A stretch of 64,000 bases of DNA from Rheum nobile (taxonomy: Eukaryota > Streptophyta > Magnoliopsida > Caryophyllales > Polygonaceae): contig WOAB01000563.1 of the NCBI GenBank assembly GCA_027886185.1, positions 9,858,001-9,922,000 on the forward strand, in the 5' to 3' direction. The translations under genes and the position numbers were made by a program. Below, piece after piece: positions 1-12,556 of the stretch (the stretch's first letter is position 1; every line of letters starts with the position of its first letter). The notes beneath the pieces are model-generated. The model searched no databases. It was not told where the DNA came from and worked only from the letters and a program-made list of their open reading frames with translations.

Positions 1-384
1 TTTTCTTTTTTTGAAAGAATACTTAAAATTTAAGTAAAAATGTGTCATTGAATTTGAAAAGTGGCATCCATTTCCATTTCGGAAGGAGGACGCACTAGGT
101 AGTAGGTACGCCTTTTCTCCACTTTTATTTCATCTTCTAAGCTTTTAGGAGGAAAAAACAACTACATTATTCAATAAAATCACTTTTCCAGGACAATTTT
201 ATGATGCCCCTTTAGGCTTTAGGAAGTAAGAAAAAGTATCACAGTTTCACCAACTTTTCTCATCAAATGGGTATGATCTTAAATGAATATCAAATATAAT
301 TTGATTAAAGACCGCAGTATTTTTTTGGAAAATAAACATCCACCTTGAGTTGAGAGTTAAAAATAACTCTAGTGAAATAACATA
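1..384. other. AT-rich spacer left of MULE-1
   Basis: I see no coding region or recognisable repeat here. The last bases before the next element (385-393, TATTTGAAA) form the left copy of the MULE-1 target duplication. Confidence 0.5.
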
Positions 385-393
385 TATTTGAAA

Positions 394-480
394 GGCGTAA
401 TGACAAAACTATCAGATTTCTGATAGCTACTAGCAAAAAAACCGGGTTTTAAAAAGAATGGCAAAAGTACCAACTTTTTG
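394..480 (+). repeat. MULE-1 left terminal inverted repeat
   Basis: This pairs with 22530-22614 read on the minus strand. The best-conserved stretch is GATAGCTACTAGCAAAAA followed by ACCGGGTTTTAAAA and GGCAAAAGTACCAA. Confidence 0.8.
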
Positions 481-502
481 TACTTTATTTTGGTATTTTT
501 GC

Positions 503-510
503 TATAAATA
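503..510 (+). promoter_or_regulatory. TATA box, MULE-1 transposase promoter
   Basis: TATAAATA lies in the context gctataaataggg, just inside the left terminal repeat and upstream of the plus-strand transposase. MULE transposase promoters usually lie in or next to the terminal repeat. A leader intron is likely between about 896 (GGGTAAGT) and 1021 (TTTGTAG). Confidence 0.55.
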
Positions 511-1087
511 GGGTATGATTTTATCATTTTTAAAAAAAAATCAAAATATCCTTAAAAGATGACATGGATTTTCTCCAAAAAGATAAAAGAAATTTCTAAT
601 CTCTCCTTAATCTCTTCCTCCATCCCCGTTGCAGCTCCGTCCCATCACGTAGCTATGGCCTTAAGCTATGACAATCCACTGTACGGTAGGAAAATTGGCG
701 GGAAAGTTTCCCTCCAAAAGAAAAGTAATCTCCTTCCTTCAACCCTTAATCTCTCCAACGTAACATTCACTCTGCATGACAACGTTCCCTGAAAATTCCA
801 GAAGAACGTTCAAAGCGACTTGACAAAGTTCCTAACATTTACTCCACCTTCTTGAGATAGTTCGCACCTGACGCCCTCCATTAAAGTTTGAATGGGTAAG
901 TAAATTCTCCTGACAAACAATCGTTTTTCCCCCTCTATTTTTTACGTTTTTTTTTTCTTTGATAGAAACTCTCTGTTTTTTACGTAGAACAGTGATAAGT
1001 TCAAAACCTTGTTTATTTGTAGGTACGAAAGTAGTATACGTGAAGTTCATAAGTGGTTGAGAATGGAAAGACCAAGGGAAAATGTGA

Positions 1088-4022
1088 TTGTATGAGGGTG
1101 ATAGAACAGTGAAAGCCATGTTGATTTCCGATGACATGGACTTTGCTACTCTACGGAGGAAATGGATTGAGAAGAACCCATTTAATGAAGAGAAGTTGTT
1201 TGTGCAGATGCAGTACGTTTATCCAAATAAACCTGAACTTCCACCGATCGTTTTAAATGATGACGACGATCTGGCGGCGTTCAAGTTCTTGAACAACTGT
1301 GGAGAAAATCCATCAGAGTGGAAGATTGAGTTGTACACCAACCTCCTAATGAAGGGAGATAATCGAAGTGAAAGGGTTGAACATCATACTCTTCCTTTTC
1401 GAACAGCTCCACCACCCACTCAGAGCCAAGACGATAAAGACTTTTTCAAGTCATTTTTTACAAAAGTCAGAGCAAGATACACTAATGTCAGGTCAGTAGA
1501 TGAAATTAATGAAGCTGACAACAAAGCAGAGTTAAGAAGATTACACAGGGAAGAAGTGAGGGGAAAAAACAAGAGAAAGTGTCCCATGATACTGGAAGAC
1601 ATTATATCAGTGAGCAACGATGATGAGGACATTGAAGTTGCTTCATCAAGAAACAAAGGAAAGGACAAAATGATTGATTATACCAATTGTGGAGATTCTT
1701 TGGAGGATGAAATAGGAGATGGTTATGATTACGGGGGATTTTATCAATCAGGTGATGATGCTCCTGTTGATGGTGGTGATGGTGGTTTAGGTGGTGATGA
1801 TTTAGGGTATGCTTCAGGTGATGATGTATTTCGTTTTGGTCTTGATGATGTGTGGGATGAAATAAATAGCAATCAGGAAACATACAACGAGGAGCAAATA
1901 AAGGAGGACCAAGAAGAGATTGATGTTGATGAAGACATGCTTAGAGAGATTGAAAAGAGGTATTATCCAGCGGAGAGGGACATGCAACACATGCTAGTTG
2001 AAGATGAGGATATAAGTGAAAACAATTCCTCATATCCAACAATGAAGGTTGGTCAGTTATTCAATTCGAAGGAGGAGTTCAAAGTTGCACTCTTTTCCCT
2101 GTCAATGAAATTTTCTATGAGATGCGTGTGAAGAGGTCCGACAAGTCCTCTTATGAAGTTGAGTGTGTTGACGACAAATGCACCTTTCTTTGTCGTGGCT
2201 CAGTGTATCGCAAAACGTCCTTGTTTAAGGTGTGAGAATATGTGGCGGATCATACCTGTGGCATGAGAGTAAAGCACAATCATCACAGAAGAGCAACTTC
2301 TCGCCTGATTGTCGAGAAAGTACTTCACAAGTATGTTTTTTTTTCCTTTCATTAGTTTTTCTTATCTCAATCCAATATCAATGCATTTATACATTCACTT
2401 CGTGTCATCTCAGGTTTTTGAACGGACATAAAGGCCTCCGCGCTACAGAGATTCAGGATTTCATGGTAGAGCTTGGAATAAGGACAAGCAACTAAAAAGC
2501 CAATCGAGCGCGGCTCTTCGCCCAAGATATGGCACATGATACAGCTGAGGAAAGCTACAGCGCCATGTACTCTTACATGCACATGTTAGAGAAATCAAAT
2601 CATGGAACATACACGAGAATAGTCAGAGATGCTGACCAACGCTTCAAGTATGTCTTCTGGACTTTAGGTCAATGGATAAGGGCAACGCCATATCTTAAAA
2701 AGGTTAGTACAATGGCTTTAAATTCAGGGCGTATGTTTTCATTGTCAGTCCATAGTAGTGCAATGTCATGACAACAATTTATATGACTACATGTGTGACA
2801 AATAGAACAAGCATCATTAGTCAGGACATTTGTTGTCTCCGTCAGAGCATATAGGACTTTTTTTAGGCCAAAGTTTTACAACAGAGTTTCGCTTATGTAG
2901 GTAATATCAGTTGACGACACTCACTTGACTGCCTTGTACAAGAGCATACTTCTCGTGGCTACGGCTCAAGATGGAAATGACCAAATATATCCACTTGCTA
3001 TAGCCGTTGTTAACAGTGAGAGATGCGTGGTCATTTTTTTTCAGTGAATTGAAGGTTGTTGTTCAAGATCATCCTGAGGTGTATTTTGTGTCTGACCATC
3101 ATGTTAGCATTGGGAAGGCTTTGAGAAATAGCTATTACTTCGCCAAGCATAGGTATTGCATTTATCACATCTATCAAAACATCAAGAGGAAGTTTGGCAG
3201 GCAAGACCTGTTCGACGTCTTCAAAAAAGCTGTGAAGGCTTACACTGTAGTTGAGTTCAATCATCAGTTTGCTCAAATCACAGCTGCATCTCCAAAGATT
3301 GGCCAATATCTCAAAGAAGCTGGAGTTAATAATTAGGCGAGGGTGTATTTTCATGGGAACAAATTTAACATAATGACGAGCAACAACGCTGAGTGTCTTA
3401 ATGGCCTATGGAAAACCCAGCATCAGTGGACTATTCCTGCCTGTTTGATGCCATTCTGGAGACCATTGCTAAATGGTTTTGTGAAAGAAGGGAAACATCT
3501 TCGAAATGGGACCAAGTTTTGTCACCCTCTGTGTACTCGCTGGTAGAAGTGAACTACAGAAGGTCAACTAAGATGAGTGTTCGAAGACTTAGCCAGTTTG
3601 AAGCAGAGGTTATGCAAGGAACTATCAGATACTTTGTGAACCTTAATGCTCGTACATGTGATTATAACATGTTCCAAATTGATAAAGTTCCATGTGCTCA
3701 TGCCATAGCGGTTGCAAGTGATAAAGGATTGCCACTGAATGAACTTTGCCATCCCATGTTTAAGAATGAGTTCGTGAGAGAAGTGTACATAGAAACTGTG
3801 CATCTTATTCCTCCAAAAAACCGATGGTCAGTTCCTGAAGCTGTGTCATCCATCTGATGCTCTGCACCACCGGTAAAACGTCCTCCTGGAAGACCACGTA
3901 TTAACCGATACAGGGCGACGTGTGAGATTAACTATTCTAGGAAGAGGCGGTGCTCTTATTACGGCATCCTAGGACACAACAGGCAGTACTGTAGGAGGAG
4001 AAGGACTGATGAAGGATTCTAG
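1088..4022 (+). pseudogene. MuDR-type MULE transposase, broken
   Basis: In order: an acidic N-terminal region with a PB1-like start (1088-2100), the MULE N-terminal DNA-binding domain (2040-2330, Cys residues around YEVEC and CTFLC), the DDE core, a SWIM finger (about 3640-3720, ending VPCAHAIAV) and a degenerate zinc knuckle (about 3950-4010, GHNRQYC). DDE candidates are the Asp of VISVDDTHL near 2920, the Asp of FVSDHH near 3095 and the Glu of SNNAECLN near 3390. Introns are visible near 2331-2413 and 2701-2900. Damage: a frameshift near 2115 at a T run, TGA in FKV*EYV near 2233, TAA near 2493, a frameshift near 3015, and loss of Cys residues in the SWIM finger (CDY for CxC) and knuckle. 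It once catalysed cut-and-paste transposition and is now inactive. Confidence 0.85.
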
Positions 4023-5149
4023 ATTAGCTTAGTTTTGTTTAAAACTGTCACCCTGTTGTTGTTTTTTGGGGGTTAATGCTGGTAAACCTCGTCGCGTAAG
4101 TATGGTTTAAGTCTGTTGTTGTTGGGTGCTTGAAAAGATGTATGGTTTAAGTCTATATAGTCTTAAACCATACCTCTTTTTGTTGGGGTCCCCTTTTGGC
4201 TCGGTTATAAACTTGATAATTTCAATCTTTCCTTAACAGTTGCTCGTTTATCTTATTCTTTTTTGTAGAACTCACATATACGCCTTGTAAAACTACGTAT
4301 ATGTCCTGAAACTCTCTTCTACGTGGAAATTGCTCCGCATAAAAAGAATGTAAAAGTAAAATACGCCCTATAAATCATAAATACGACCTGAAAAACTACA
4401 TTGTGCCATGACATAAATGCAATAAGCCCTGAAAAACTATATATCTTAGAACTTGCCTCCCTAAAAGAAGAAAATATGGTATGACATATTTTGAATGTGC
4501 ATTTTTTGGTGAGATCATCTAAGGAAAAAAGTTATGTTATCATGGTGGTTGAGAGGATTTAAGTGTATGAAGTAATAAGTATTTACAAATTCGATTTTGT
4601 TATGTTAGGGTGGTTTGTCCTGCATATATGTTCATGCGGTATGAAAAAGTCACACTTTTCCTGAAAATTATTGAATATGGTCAAAACTTATAAATGTTGT
4701 TGAAAATAACTGGAATATGGTCAAATCTTGAAGTGGACAAAAGAATTCATACTTCTTAATACTCCAAAACAACACATAACATTACTGGTATTGACTTTCC
4801 TTGACAAAGGAACAACATTAAAAGTGTATCAAGTAATAAGTGTTGACATATTCGATGTTGTTATTGCTCTGAAATGTAACAGTGTTTGTCCTGAAAATTT
4901 GTTCATGCATTATGAAAACGTTACATATGTCCTGCAAACGCATGAATATGGTCAAAATTCATAAACGCATGAATATGGACAAAGGATCATACTTCTTAAT
5001 ATTCCAAAACAACACATAACCTTACAAACTTCCCTTTCCATGACAAAGTTTCCATGGAAATTAATAAGTACACACCCAAACACAAAAGAAACAACATTAA
5101 AACTACTAAGGAACACCATTAAAACTATAGGAACAACCCTTTCCACACT
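4023..5149. other. MULE-1 noncoding stretch with CCTGAA motifs
   Basis: No gene. Short variants of the motif TGTCCTGAAA recur on the plus strand (for example near 4305, 4390, 4427, 4660, 4892 and 4930), often with the words catgaatatgg or tatggtcaaaa. See the motif findings. Confidence 0.5.
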
Positions 5150-5318
5150 CACGCATCACGGCATCCCGACGGGCATCGCTGGGGCAGCACGGCATCACTT
5201 TCATCACGAACTACGTAGACTTTGACTCCGGCTATCTTCTCGCCGAGGCGGACGAGATCTGCAACGTTGTCGTCCGTCTACAGTGGTTGAAGGTACCGCT
5301 GCCCGGAGTCTAGGACCT

Positions 5319-6232
5319 TGTTGGATCGTTAGAGTTACGTCTGAGGGAACAAAAGCTTTGTTCCCACAGAAGTTGCAGCGGATTAAAAACAGCAAGAAAG
5401 ATAACGAACGAACTCACGATGTATAGTGGAAACCCTGATTAGCAAAACTAGCTTCTCAAGGAAAAACCACTACCTTCAATCTTCCGCTTGAGAGGATTTT
5501 GAAGCGTGTACTTGTCTTATTGATTTCTTGTTCGATTACACTTGTATCCTGGACTTCGACCTCTAAACAACCAGCTAGACTCGAAGACTCTTCTACAACG
5601 ATGAATCGAACTCAACCCTCAAAGACTTACACACACCTCACTTCTTTTCTTTCTCTTTTTCGTTCTTTTTTTTTTCGTCGTTCAAAGCCGTACCTAAGAA
5701 ATGAATCCTCACTTCACTTAAATACAACTCGGCTAAACCCTAATCATAACAAGATAGGATATTCTAAAATCGGATTACAAAAGATATGATTTTGTTGGAA
5801 GAATAATATCCCAACCGATTATATTAATTAAGGAAGGAGTTTCTTAATTAATCCAATCGGAGGGATGTTCTTCTTCTCTCTCCAATTGCCTTATCTTAGG
5901 AAAGATTCCTAAGATAACACAATCGGGTTTTCTCTCTCCATATCTTTGCGCAATCCGGCTTGATCCTTGGAGTCGAACTCTTCATCATTTACCGCGTGTG
6001 CTTCTTGATTTGTTTCCTTAATTCAACACGCTGGATTTCTTCTTTCCTTTTGCAGCCTTGATCTGGTCCGTCACTTCAGTTCCTTGAGAGGTAACAAAGC
6101 ACTTGACAGGACTTTGTTTCCTTTGAGATCCTTTGCTGCAAAGCTCCCTGGGATAACTTGTCTTGTCCCTGAAACACTTGGTACACATATTAGTTGAGTG
6201 TTTGTTACCATCAAAACCTAAGGAATTCAACA
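5319..6232 (-). repeat. Left outer LTR of the copia element, reversed
   Basis: 914 bp, TG to CA. It is the reverse complement of 11904-12142 plus 14586-15263, with only scattered differences over the stretches I compared. The same sequence forms the solo LTR at 44633-45558. Confidence 0.9.
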
Positions 6233-6570
6233 CTTAGGGTATAGGAACTCCTTGTGTTTCTCCTCCCTCATAGCACGAGAGAAGAAACGGTCCGTCATTT
6301 TTGTCTTAAACATAGACCAGTTCAAGACAGGGCTATCAGCTAAGCCGGTACTCTCCCACCATTCACTAGCGTCCTCTTTTAACTGAAGAGAAGCTATATG
6401 TACTTTCTCAGCTTCAGTACAATCAATGTTGCGGAACAACCGCTCCATGTGGGAAAACCAATGGGTCACCCTGACTGGTTCCCCTTTCCCGTTATAGCTG
6501 TCAGGCCTCATGGAATTAATGTTCTTCAGTGCACGACCATAATTGTCTCGGGTCCTGACTATATTCTCCT
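6233..6570 (-). pseudogene. Ty3/gypsy gag fragment
   Basis: An open frame on the minus strand (6511 down to 6227) encodes a typical retrotransposon gag capsid segment: RVTHWFSHMERLF, IASLQLKEDASEWWES, then WSMFKTKMTDRFF. It belongs to a different superfamily from the surrounding copia element. It sits between a full reversed LTR and a 62-bp reversed LTR piece, without its own PBS or polypurine tract, so it was probably picked up by template switching. Confidence 0.7.
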
Positions 6571-6632
6571 AGAATACTTGGTACACATATTAGTTGAGTG
6601 TTTGTTACCATCAAAACCTAAGGAATTCAACA
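6571..6632 (-). repeat. 62-bp reversed LTR start next to the primer site
   Basis: The sequence from about 6571 to 6632 (ending GGAATTCAACA) is the reverse complement of the first ~60 bases of the LTR. A normal 5' junction would instead read GATCCAACA followed by the primer-binding site. Confidence 0.85.
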
Positions 6633-6634
6633 AA

Positions 6635-6646
6635 TGGTATCAGAGC
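6635..6646 (+). other. Retrotransposon primer-binding site (initiator tRNA-Met)
   Basis: TGGTATCAGAGC matches the 3' end of plant initiator methionine tRNA, the usual primer of copia elements. It lies two bases after the LTR-derived CAACA, as expected for a 5' LTR boundary in plus orientation. Confidence 0.9.
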
Positions 6647-6688
6647 CTGGTGCTCTAGATTGTTTTCGTTACAGAATTTGCAGGAAAG

Positions 6689-8643
6689 ATGTCGTCGTCA
6701 AGCAATGCAATCGATGATTCATTCTGGAAGCCACCAATTCTGAAGGCCGGTGTATATGACTGGTGGGTGGAGCAAATTGAGTCCCATATTTGTTCCCTTG
6801 ATGGACAGATCTGGAGAGTCATTGAAGTTGGACCTTTGGCTATCAAAAATGAGAAGGATGAGACGAAGCCAAAACCAAAGGTCGACTACACCGATGATGA
6901 CTGGAAGAAGTTGGAGAAAAATAACAGGGCCAAGAAGATCCTTCACGTGACTCTTCTTCCCTCTGATCTCAAGAAAATCATGAGCTATAAGACTGCCAAG
7001 GAGATCTGGGATGCCTTGAAACGCCTTCATCAAGGAAATGAAGATGCCAAGAAGAACAGGATTCTCTCTCTGATAAAAAAGTACGACCAAGTCTATCAGG
7101 GAAAAGATGAACACATTCAGGAGTACTACTCCAGATTCCAGGGGCTAATTGGCCAGCTTCAGTTCCTTGGTGAAGCAATGCCAGACTGGAAGCTGACTCA
7201 CCACTTCATGCAAGGCCTCAACTCTCAATGGGATGCCATTTCTCTTCCTCTCTACTCTCAGACAGATGTCAAGACTCTTACCATGGAAGAGGTTGTTGCT
7301 AAGCTGGAAAGCAACGCCTCTGTCTATAATCACAAGCTGAACAAGAAGAGATAGGAGAAGGCGAAGAGCATTGCCTTAAAGGTGGAAAGGGCATTTGACT
7401 TGTCCCAAGTCGAAGATGAAGATGAAGATGGTGATGAAGATGTCGCGCTCATCACAAGAGCCATGAGGAAGATATGGTCTCGAAACAAGGATTCGTCGAG
7501 TTCCTTCGAAGGGAACATATACCTAAGAGATGTGGTGTGCTACCACTGTCAGAACAAGGGATATATGGCCAGAAACTTCTTCAAGAAAAAGGCAGGAATG
7601 CCTCCAGCAAATGAAGAAAAGAAGGCAATGGTTGCCACCTGGGAGACTCAGACTCAGATGACGAAGATTCGTCACACTCCAGGGATGTCTGCTTGGTGGC
7701 CATTGAAGAGCCAAATGAATCAAAGAGAGAGGTACTCAACGATGAGGTAATTGAATCTGATCTAGTATCAAGCTTAAAAAATAAATCTAAAGAGAGCTTG
7801 ATATCTCTCATTAAGAAACTTGTTCATGAGAATAATCTTTTTAGTGAGCAAATTGAAGAGAAAGATGAATCGATCTCAAGTTTGATCGAAGAAAATCAAG
7901 GTTGGGCTGACAAAGTGCTCAATCTTGAGAAAGTTTCATCCTCTCCTTCAAACTCTTGCACCGAGTGTCCTAAACTCACTGAAAAGATTACGTCTCTGGA
8001 GTCCTCTATTTCCTCACTCGAGGCTGAGTCATTAATGTTGAAACTAGGAAATGCAAACCTTTCTAGTGATCTAACCAAACTCAGTGAGGAACAGAAGGAC
8101 AAGCCAAAAGGCATTGTCTTTGTTACAGCCAAGAATGAAAAGAAGACTGAGTCAAAGGAAGTGCCTCGCTTTGGGATTGGCTATCAACCCAAACTTCCTG
8201 TTGATGGAACCAAGCAAAAAGGCTCTAAAGTCGAAGGAAAACAGTCTGTAAAAGAAAAGGGGGATAGTTCCTCCAGAGGGAACAAAGGCAAAGACTGTTC
8301 AAACTCGACTGAGGAGGGCAAGGCTTGGTATCATGGACAGAAGGCTCACGCTATCTGGTTGACGCAATCTCAAAGCAGTAAGTCCAATAATATTGATTTT
8401 CATTCAAGGATTGCTAACAAAACAATTTGGCCTGGAAAGAGCAAGTATGCAGATCTGAAGTGCCATAGGGTCTGTTGGTATTGCGGACACTCTGGTCACT
8501 ACAAGCAAGAGTGCCTTCTGAAGCAGCACAATGAGGAGATTGCTCGCACTACTAGAGAGCAAATGAATGATGAACCTCCTAAGATTAGATATGTTGCTTC
8601 TGTGCCCAGAAAGCATAAGCTTATCTGGGTTTGCAAGAACTAA
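6689..8643 (+). pseudogene. Copia gag, broken
   Basis: The nucleocapsid precursor that would package the element's RNA. It starts MSSSSNAIDDSFWKPP, with a UBN2/DUF4219-type capsid region to about 7350 (KIMSYKTAKEIWDALKRLH, HHFMQGL). A TAG at 7352, then a first zinc knuckle near 7545-7590 (CYHCQNKGYMARNF, last Cys lost). A frameshift near 7650-7690 leads into the 316-residue open frame 7693-8643, with a coiled coil (7750-8100), a basic stretch and a second knuckle CWYCGHSGHYKQEC near 8472. A long gag with a C-terminal coiled-coil extension and a second knuckle fits the Sirevirus lineage. That assignment is inference. Confidence 0.8.
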
Positions 8644-9834
8644 CTCTTTCTGTGCAGAATAAAGTGAGGAAAGTTCCCGGTATTTCATTCGTACAAGGGT
8701 CAGTTACTTGACAGGGAACGAAGCGAATCTCACCTCACTCCTGCAGGAATGGTTGAGACTCAAAGGCCTGGTAACAAAGGTAAAGGAAATGGAGATGTGG
8801 ATAAGGACTTAATGTCTAAATTGTTCCTTGTTTGAATACTCAGGTACCATGTACATCTAGGAAAGACATCACTGTGTCGAGAAAGATTGGCATATAGGGA
8901 AACTTGTGGATCAAAGGATCAAACGCCAGTTTTCTCATTAGGACACCTGTTGGGAAACTCTACATTCAGTTCCATACGAAGCCTGGTTTGTTCCCCTAAC
9001 TACATGTCCATTTGTTGTGTTCCCTTGATGATTGGCTAGATTACGTGGTAAATTGTGAAAGATGAACTTTCATGTCTTGATATGCATTCTCTTCCTTGGG
9101 TATTAATTAAACATTCGACTTGAATATGTGATTCTACTTCCTTGATGTACTGAATGTCGTGCATGATCTTCTATGTCATCATTTGTCACATGAATCAGCT
9201 TTATTTCAACCCAAAAGAATCAACTTGATGTTTCGTTCCCTCATCATAAGCCCAAATGATAGTTGATTCTACAGCTTACCTAGACCGCCATGTTTGAAGT
9301 CTCCTATGAGCCCCTCTTATCATCCACAACTGGAGACCCCTCAGGCATGATGTAAAAATCAATCGCAAATATCATATATTTTGGTATGATGGTCTTTTGT
9401 ATCCTCTCTGGTAACTAACTCCCAGCATCACACCCTACTACTTTTTGGTTTGGCGGGAAAACGATTCGGCTTCTGTGACTTGCAGGTTGTGGTGACGTAT
9501 GGTTGCAAGGTGTAATGATGGAAGTCTGTGTTGGGCCGCATTGAGCATTTATGGCTGATTTGATGGAAAGGAGTTGGGAAGGGTAATTTGGCTGGCTAAG
9601 TCGGATTTGGACAGAATTCTGATTTTATTTTGGGAAGTTGGAAGATTGCAATTGTTATCTGTTGGAAACTGAAAAGATTTGATTTTATCTTTGGAAACAC
9701 TAGAAGATTCGGTGAAGATTATAAATTGGAGTCTCCGGGTAAGTCTCCTCCTCACTATTTCCTTATCTTCCTCAAGTAATCTCTCTCTTCCTCTCTGTCT
9801 CTCGTCTTCCCAGAACTCTCCCTCTCTCACAGAA
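8644..9834. other. Retroelement interior without pol
   Basis: In a complete copia element protease, integrase, reverse transcriptase and RNase H (about 3.5-4 kb) would follow gag. Here about 1.2 kb separates gag from the next ORF and I recognise no pol motif in any frame. The element therefore depended on enzymes from a relative. Confidence 0.65.
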
Positions 9835-11480
9835 ATGGCCTCCAACTCAAACCTCCCCAACACCATCGCCCAAGACCTCCAAACCCTCCTCACCAAACTG
9901 TCCTTCATGGGAACCGACCCCGCTCTCCTCGCCGCCATTACCCAATCCCTACCTCCCACCTCCACCACTCCAGCAACCACCACTGTTACCCCTCCACCAT
10001 CACCAACCCAAGACCAACTCGCCATGGTCCCCTTTGTAGCCCCAAAAACAGACCCCGCTCCATAAAACCCTAACCCCAAAACCTCTCCAACCGTCCCAAC
10101 CGCCATCTCCTCTACTGAAATAGAGGAGGTCCATTCCTCTCCAACCCATCCTGATCCCATTGATGAGGAGATGGAGGAGATGCCCCGTCAAGAGACCCCG
10201 GTCACAACTGAGGAGCACTTTGTTGTGAAGGAGAAGATTCAGTCGGTTGTGCGGGACCTCAACAAGGAACTGGTTGAGGAGGTTGATGAGGAGGAGCCCC
10301 CAAAGGCTCCTAAGACTTCTGGCAGGGTGAAGACTGCCTGCTCCTCCAAGCGGAAGACACGCTCTCAGAGGAAGTCTGAGAAGGCGATAACGGTCAGCTC
10401 CGATGAGGAGTCAGTACCCCTCTCGGGGAACAACGCAAAGAAAGCCAAGGTGTCTGCCGCTCCTGTCCGTCAAAGCCAACGTCGTCAGCCGGCCAAAGCC
10501 AAAGGAAAGGTGGCGGCTGATGATGTCAAAGACATGAGCCATAAGTCGGTGGTCAAGGAGCTGCGAGTCGTCCCTGAGTTCCTACTGGAGAACCATCTAG
10601 AAGGGTGCATGATCTGTTGGAAACCCAAAAATGGAGCAATCTGTTTGTAGAAGAAGAGGAGATGGATGAGGTGCTGCTAAGGGAGTTCTACTCTACCTAC
10701 GCGATGGAAGTTCGCCCCCACGCTGTTTTGGGGAGTTACAAGATGGAAGGGCAGGTCCACATGTTCTCAAGCATTGAGCTTGGTTTTGCTCTGGGCGTTC
10801 CACATGAAGGGTATGGGGAATACCCAAAAGGAAGGTGGCCGAAGGACTTTGCCTACTCAAAGGCTGTGTTGGTTGTTGCTGGTATTGAGAACCCTCAGGG
10901 GAGTGCTGATCTCGACATCTCAGAGATGTCCGCTGTCAACAAAGTGTTGTACCACTTCCTCATCAACAACATCACGCCAAGGGGACAGAAGAGAAACCGG
11001 CTTCTAATCTTGGATATTGTCCTACTCTCCCTAATGCTGAAGAAGTAGCCCATTAGCCTGCCGAAGATTCTGATGCAGCACATGGCCCACGCCAGGAACA
11101 CTTTCCAGCACGCTCTTCCCTTCCCACGGGTTGTCAAGAAAATCCTTGAGTACCATAAAGTGTACAACCCGTCGGAGGACGTGAGCATCTTCTTCCGCCC
11201 GTTCGATGCCAGTAACCTGCACAAGATGCAGTTCGTTCTTCAAGATAATGAAGGTTGGGTGAAGGTTGAGAGTGCCCCTGCGGCTTCTGAGGCAGTAGAG
11301 GATTCCGAGGCAATGGAGGTTTCTGAGGCCGACAGCTCTGAGGGGGAACTGAACGTGAATTTGTCTCTGGGGAGGGATGTGAGAAGTCTCTACAAGGATG
11401 TGAGACGTCTCATAGAAGATGTGCGCGCGCTTATCTCTCATCACACATCGGCTCAAACGGCTGGTCACAGTGATGCCTGA
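9835..11480 (+). pseudogene. Envelope-like / putative plant transposon protein ORF, broken
   Basis: Starts MASNSNLPNTIAQ after a pyrimidine-rich leader. A Pro/Thr-rich segment is followed by an acidic and Lys-rich linker (10171-10560) and a conserved globular part (10640-11240, with VLGSYKMEGQVHMFSS and GRWPKDFAYSKAVLV). The C-terminus is coiled. This matches my knowledge of the putative plant transposon protein family, found in the 3' ORF of Sirevirus-type elements, sometimes called envelope-like. Its function is unknown. Breaks: TAA at 10063, a frameshift near 10620-10630, TAG at 11046. I see no clear signal peptide or membrane span, so envelope is only a positional name. Confidence 0.6.
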
Positions 11481-11889
11481 TCGCTTACCTGCTGTCCTTA
11501 CCCCTCTTTTGTTCCCCTGCCCATCTACTCCCTCTTAGTTGTTTTTCTTGTTATCTGATTTGTGTGCCCGGTGTGGCATTTTGACTATGTTTTGATGTTT
11601 TGTCTGTCTTGGCGGTGTTTGCATGTTTTTAAGTTCTTTTTTAATTAATGACAAGGGGTGTTTATGTTTATCTGGCCTTGACTTTTTCCTCTCTAACTCT
11701 TTACTGATGTTTTTGATGATGCCAAAAGGGGGAATATGACAGGTAGCATTGGTTGAGGGGGAACAGAACAGGTAAAACGTATAGCTGAACTAAGGGGGAA
11801 CTAACTGTGTCTTAGTGGGAAACTTTCATGTCATATTTGTCTTTTTCTAGTTGGTATATGCCTTCCTGTTAAGGGTGTTTGTCACCATC

Positions 11890-11903
11890 AAAAAGGGGGA
11901 ATT
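11890..11903 (+). other. Polypurine tract of the copia element
   Basis: AAAAAGGGGGAATT directly precedes the LTR start TGTTGAATTCC at 11904. It fixes the right LTR as a genuine 3' LTR in plus orientation. Confidence 0.85.
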
Positions 11904-12383
11904 TGTTGAATTCCTTAGGTTTTGATGGTAACAAACACTCAACTAATATGTGTACCAAGTGTTTCAGGGACAAGGGAAGTTATCCCAGGGAGCTTTGCAG
12001 CAAAGGATCTCAGAGGGAACAAAGTCATGTCAAGTGCTTTGTCACCTCTCAAGGAACTGAAGTGACGGACCAGATTAAGGCTGTAAAAGGAAAGAAGAAA
12101 TCCAGCGTGTTGAATTAAGGAAACAAATCAAGAAGCACACGCTGTAATATCCCTCATTTTATAAGGATAATTTTGAATTTTTCCAACTTCCGTATTGCAC
12201 GTCGAATTTATTTCAGAGAAGTTCAGACATTCGGTAATATGTTTGATCTCTGTAATAATTTTTCTAAGTGAAATAAAATACATTCGACATATTTCGGGAC
12301 TTAATAATCGTTCGTGTATGACTATTTTTATCCCGTGCTAAGGCCAAATTGTTCCAAGATTGAAACAGACGAAAAATGGCCTT

Positions 12384-12556
12384 GGCGGCGACCGCCGTAG
12401 GTAAGGCGGCGACCGCCGCCACTAGCCTCTGACAACGTTATCTTCTCAGGCAAGTGGTCTGACAAGCGGCGACCGCCGTGGGTTTGGCGGCGACCGCCGC
12501 CATACCAAATTCAAGAACGGCGACCGCCGTGGGAATGGCGGCGACCGCCGCAAAGC
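12384..12556. repeat. GGCGACCGCCG repeats within the solo LTR
   Basis: At least six copies of the GC-rich word GGCGACCGCCG occur in 175 bp, with another pair near 12930-12965. They stand out against an AT-rich background and can pair with each other's near-complement. Confidence 0.75.

Noticed and set aside
1602..1883. His-rich minus-strand ORF
   Set aside because: A shadow of the GATGAT-rich acidic region of the MULE-1 transposase gene.
5499..5789. 96-residue ORF also present near 14790-15062 and 45127-45378
   Set aside because: Conserved only because all three lie in copies of the same LTR. No known protein and no start context.
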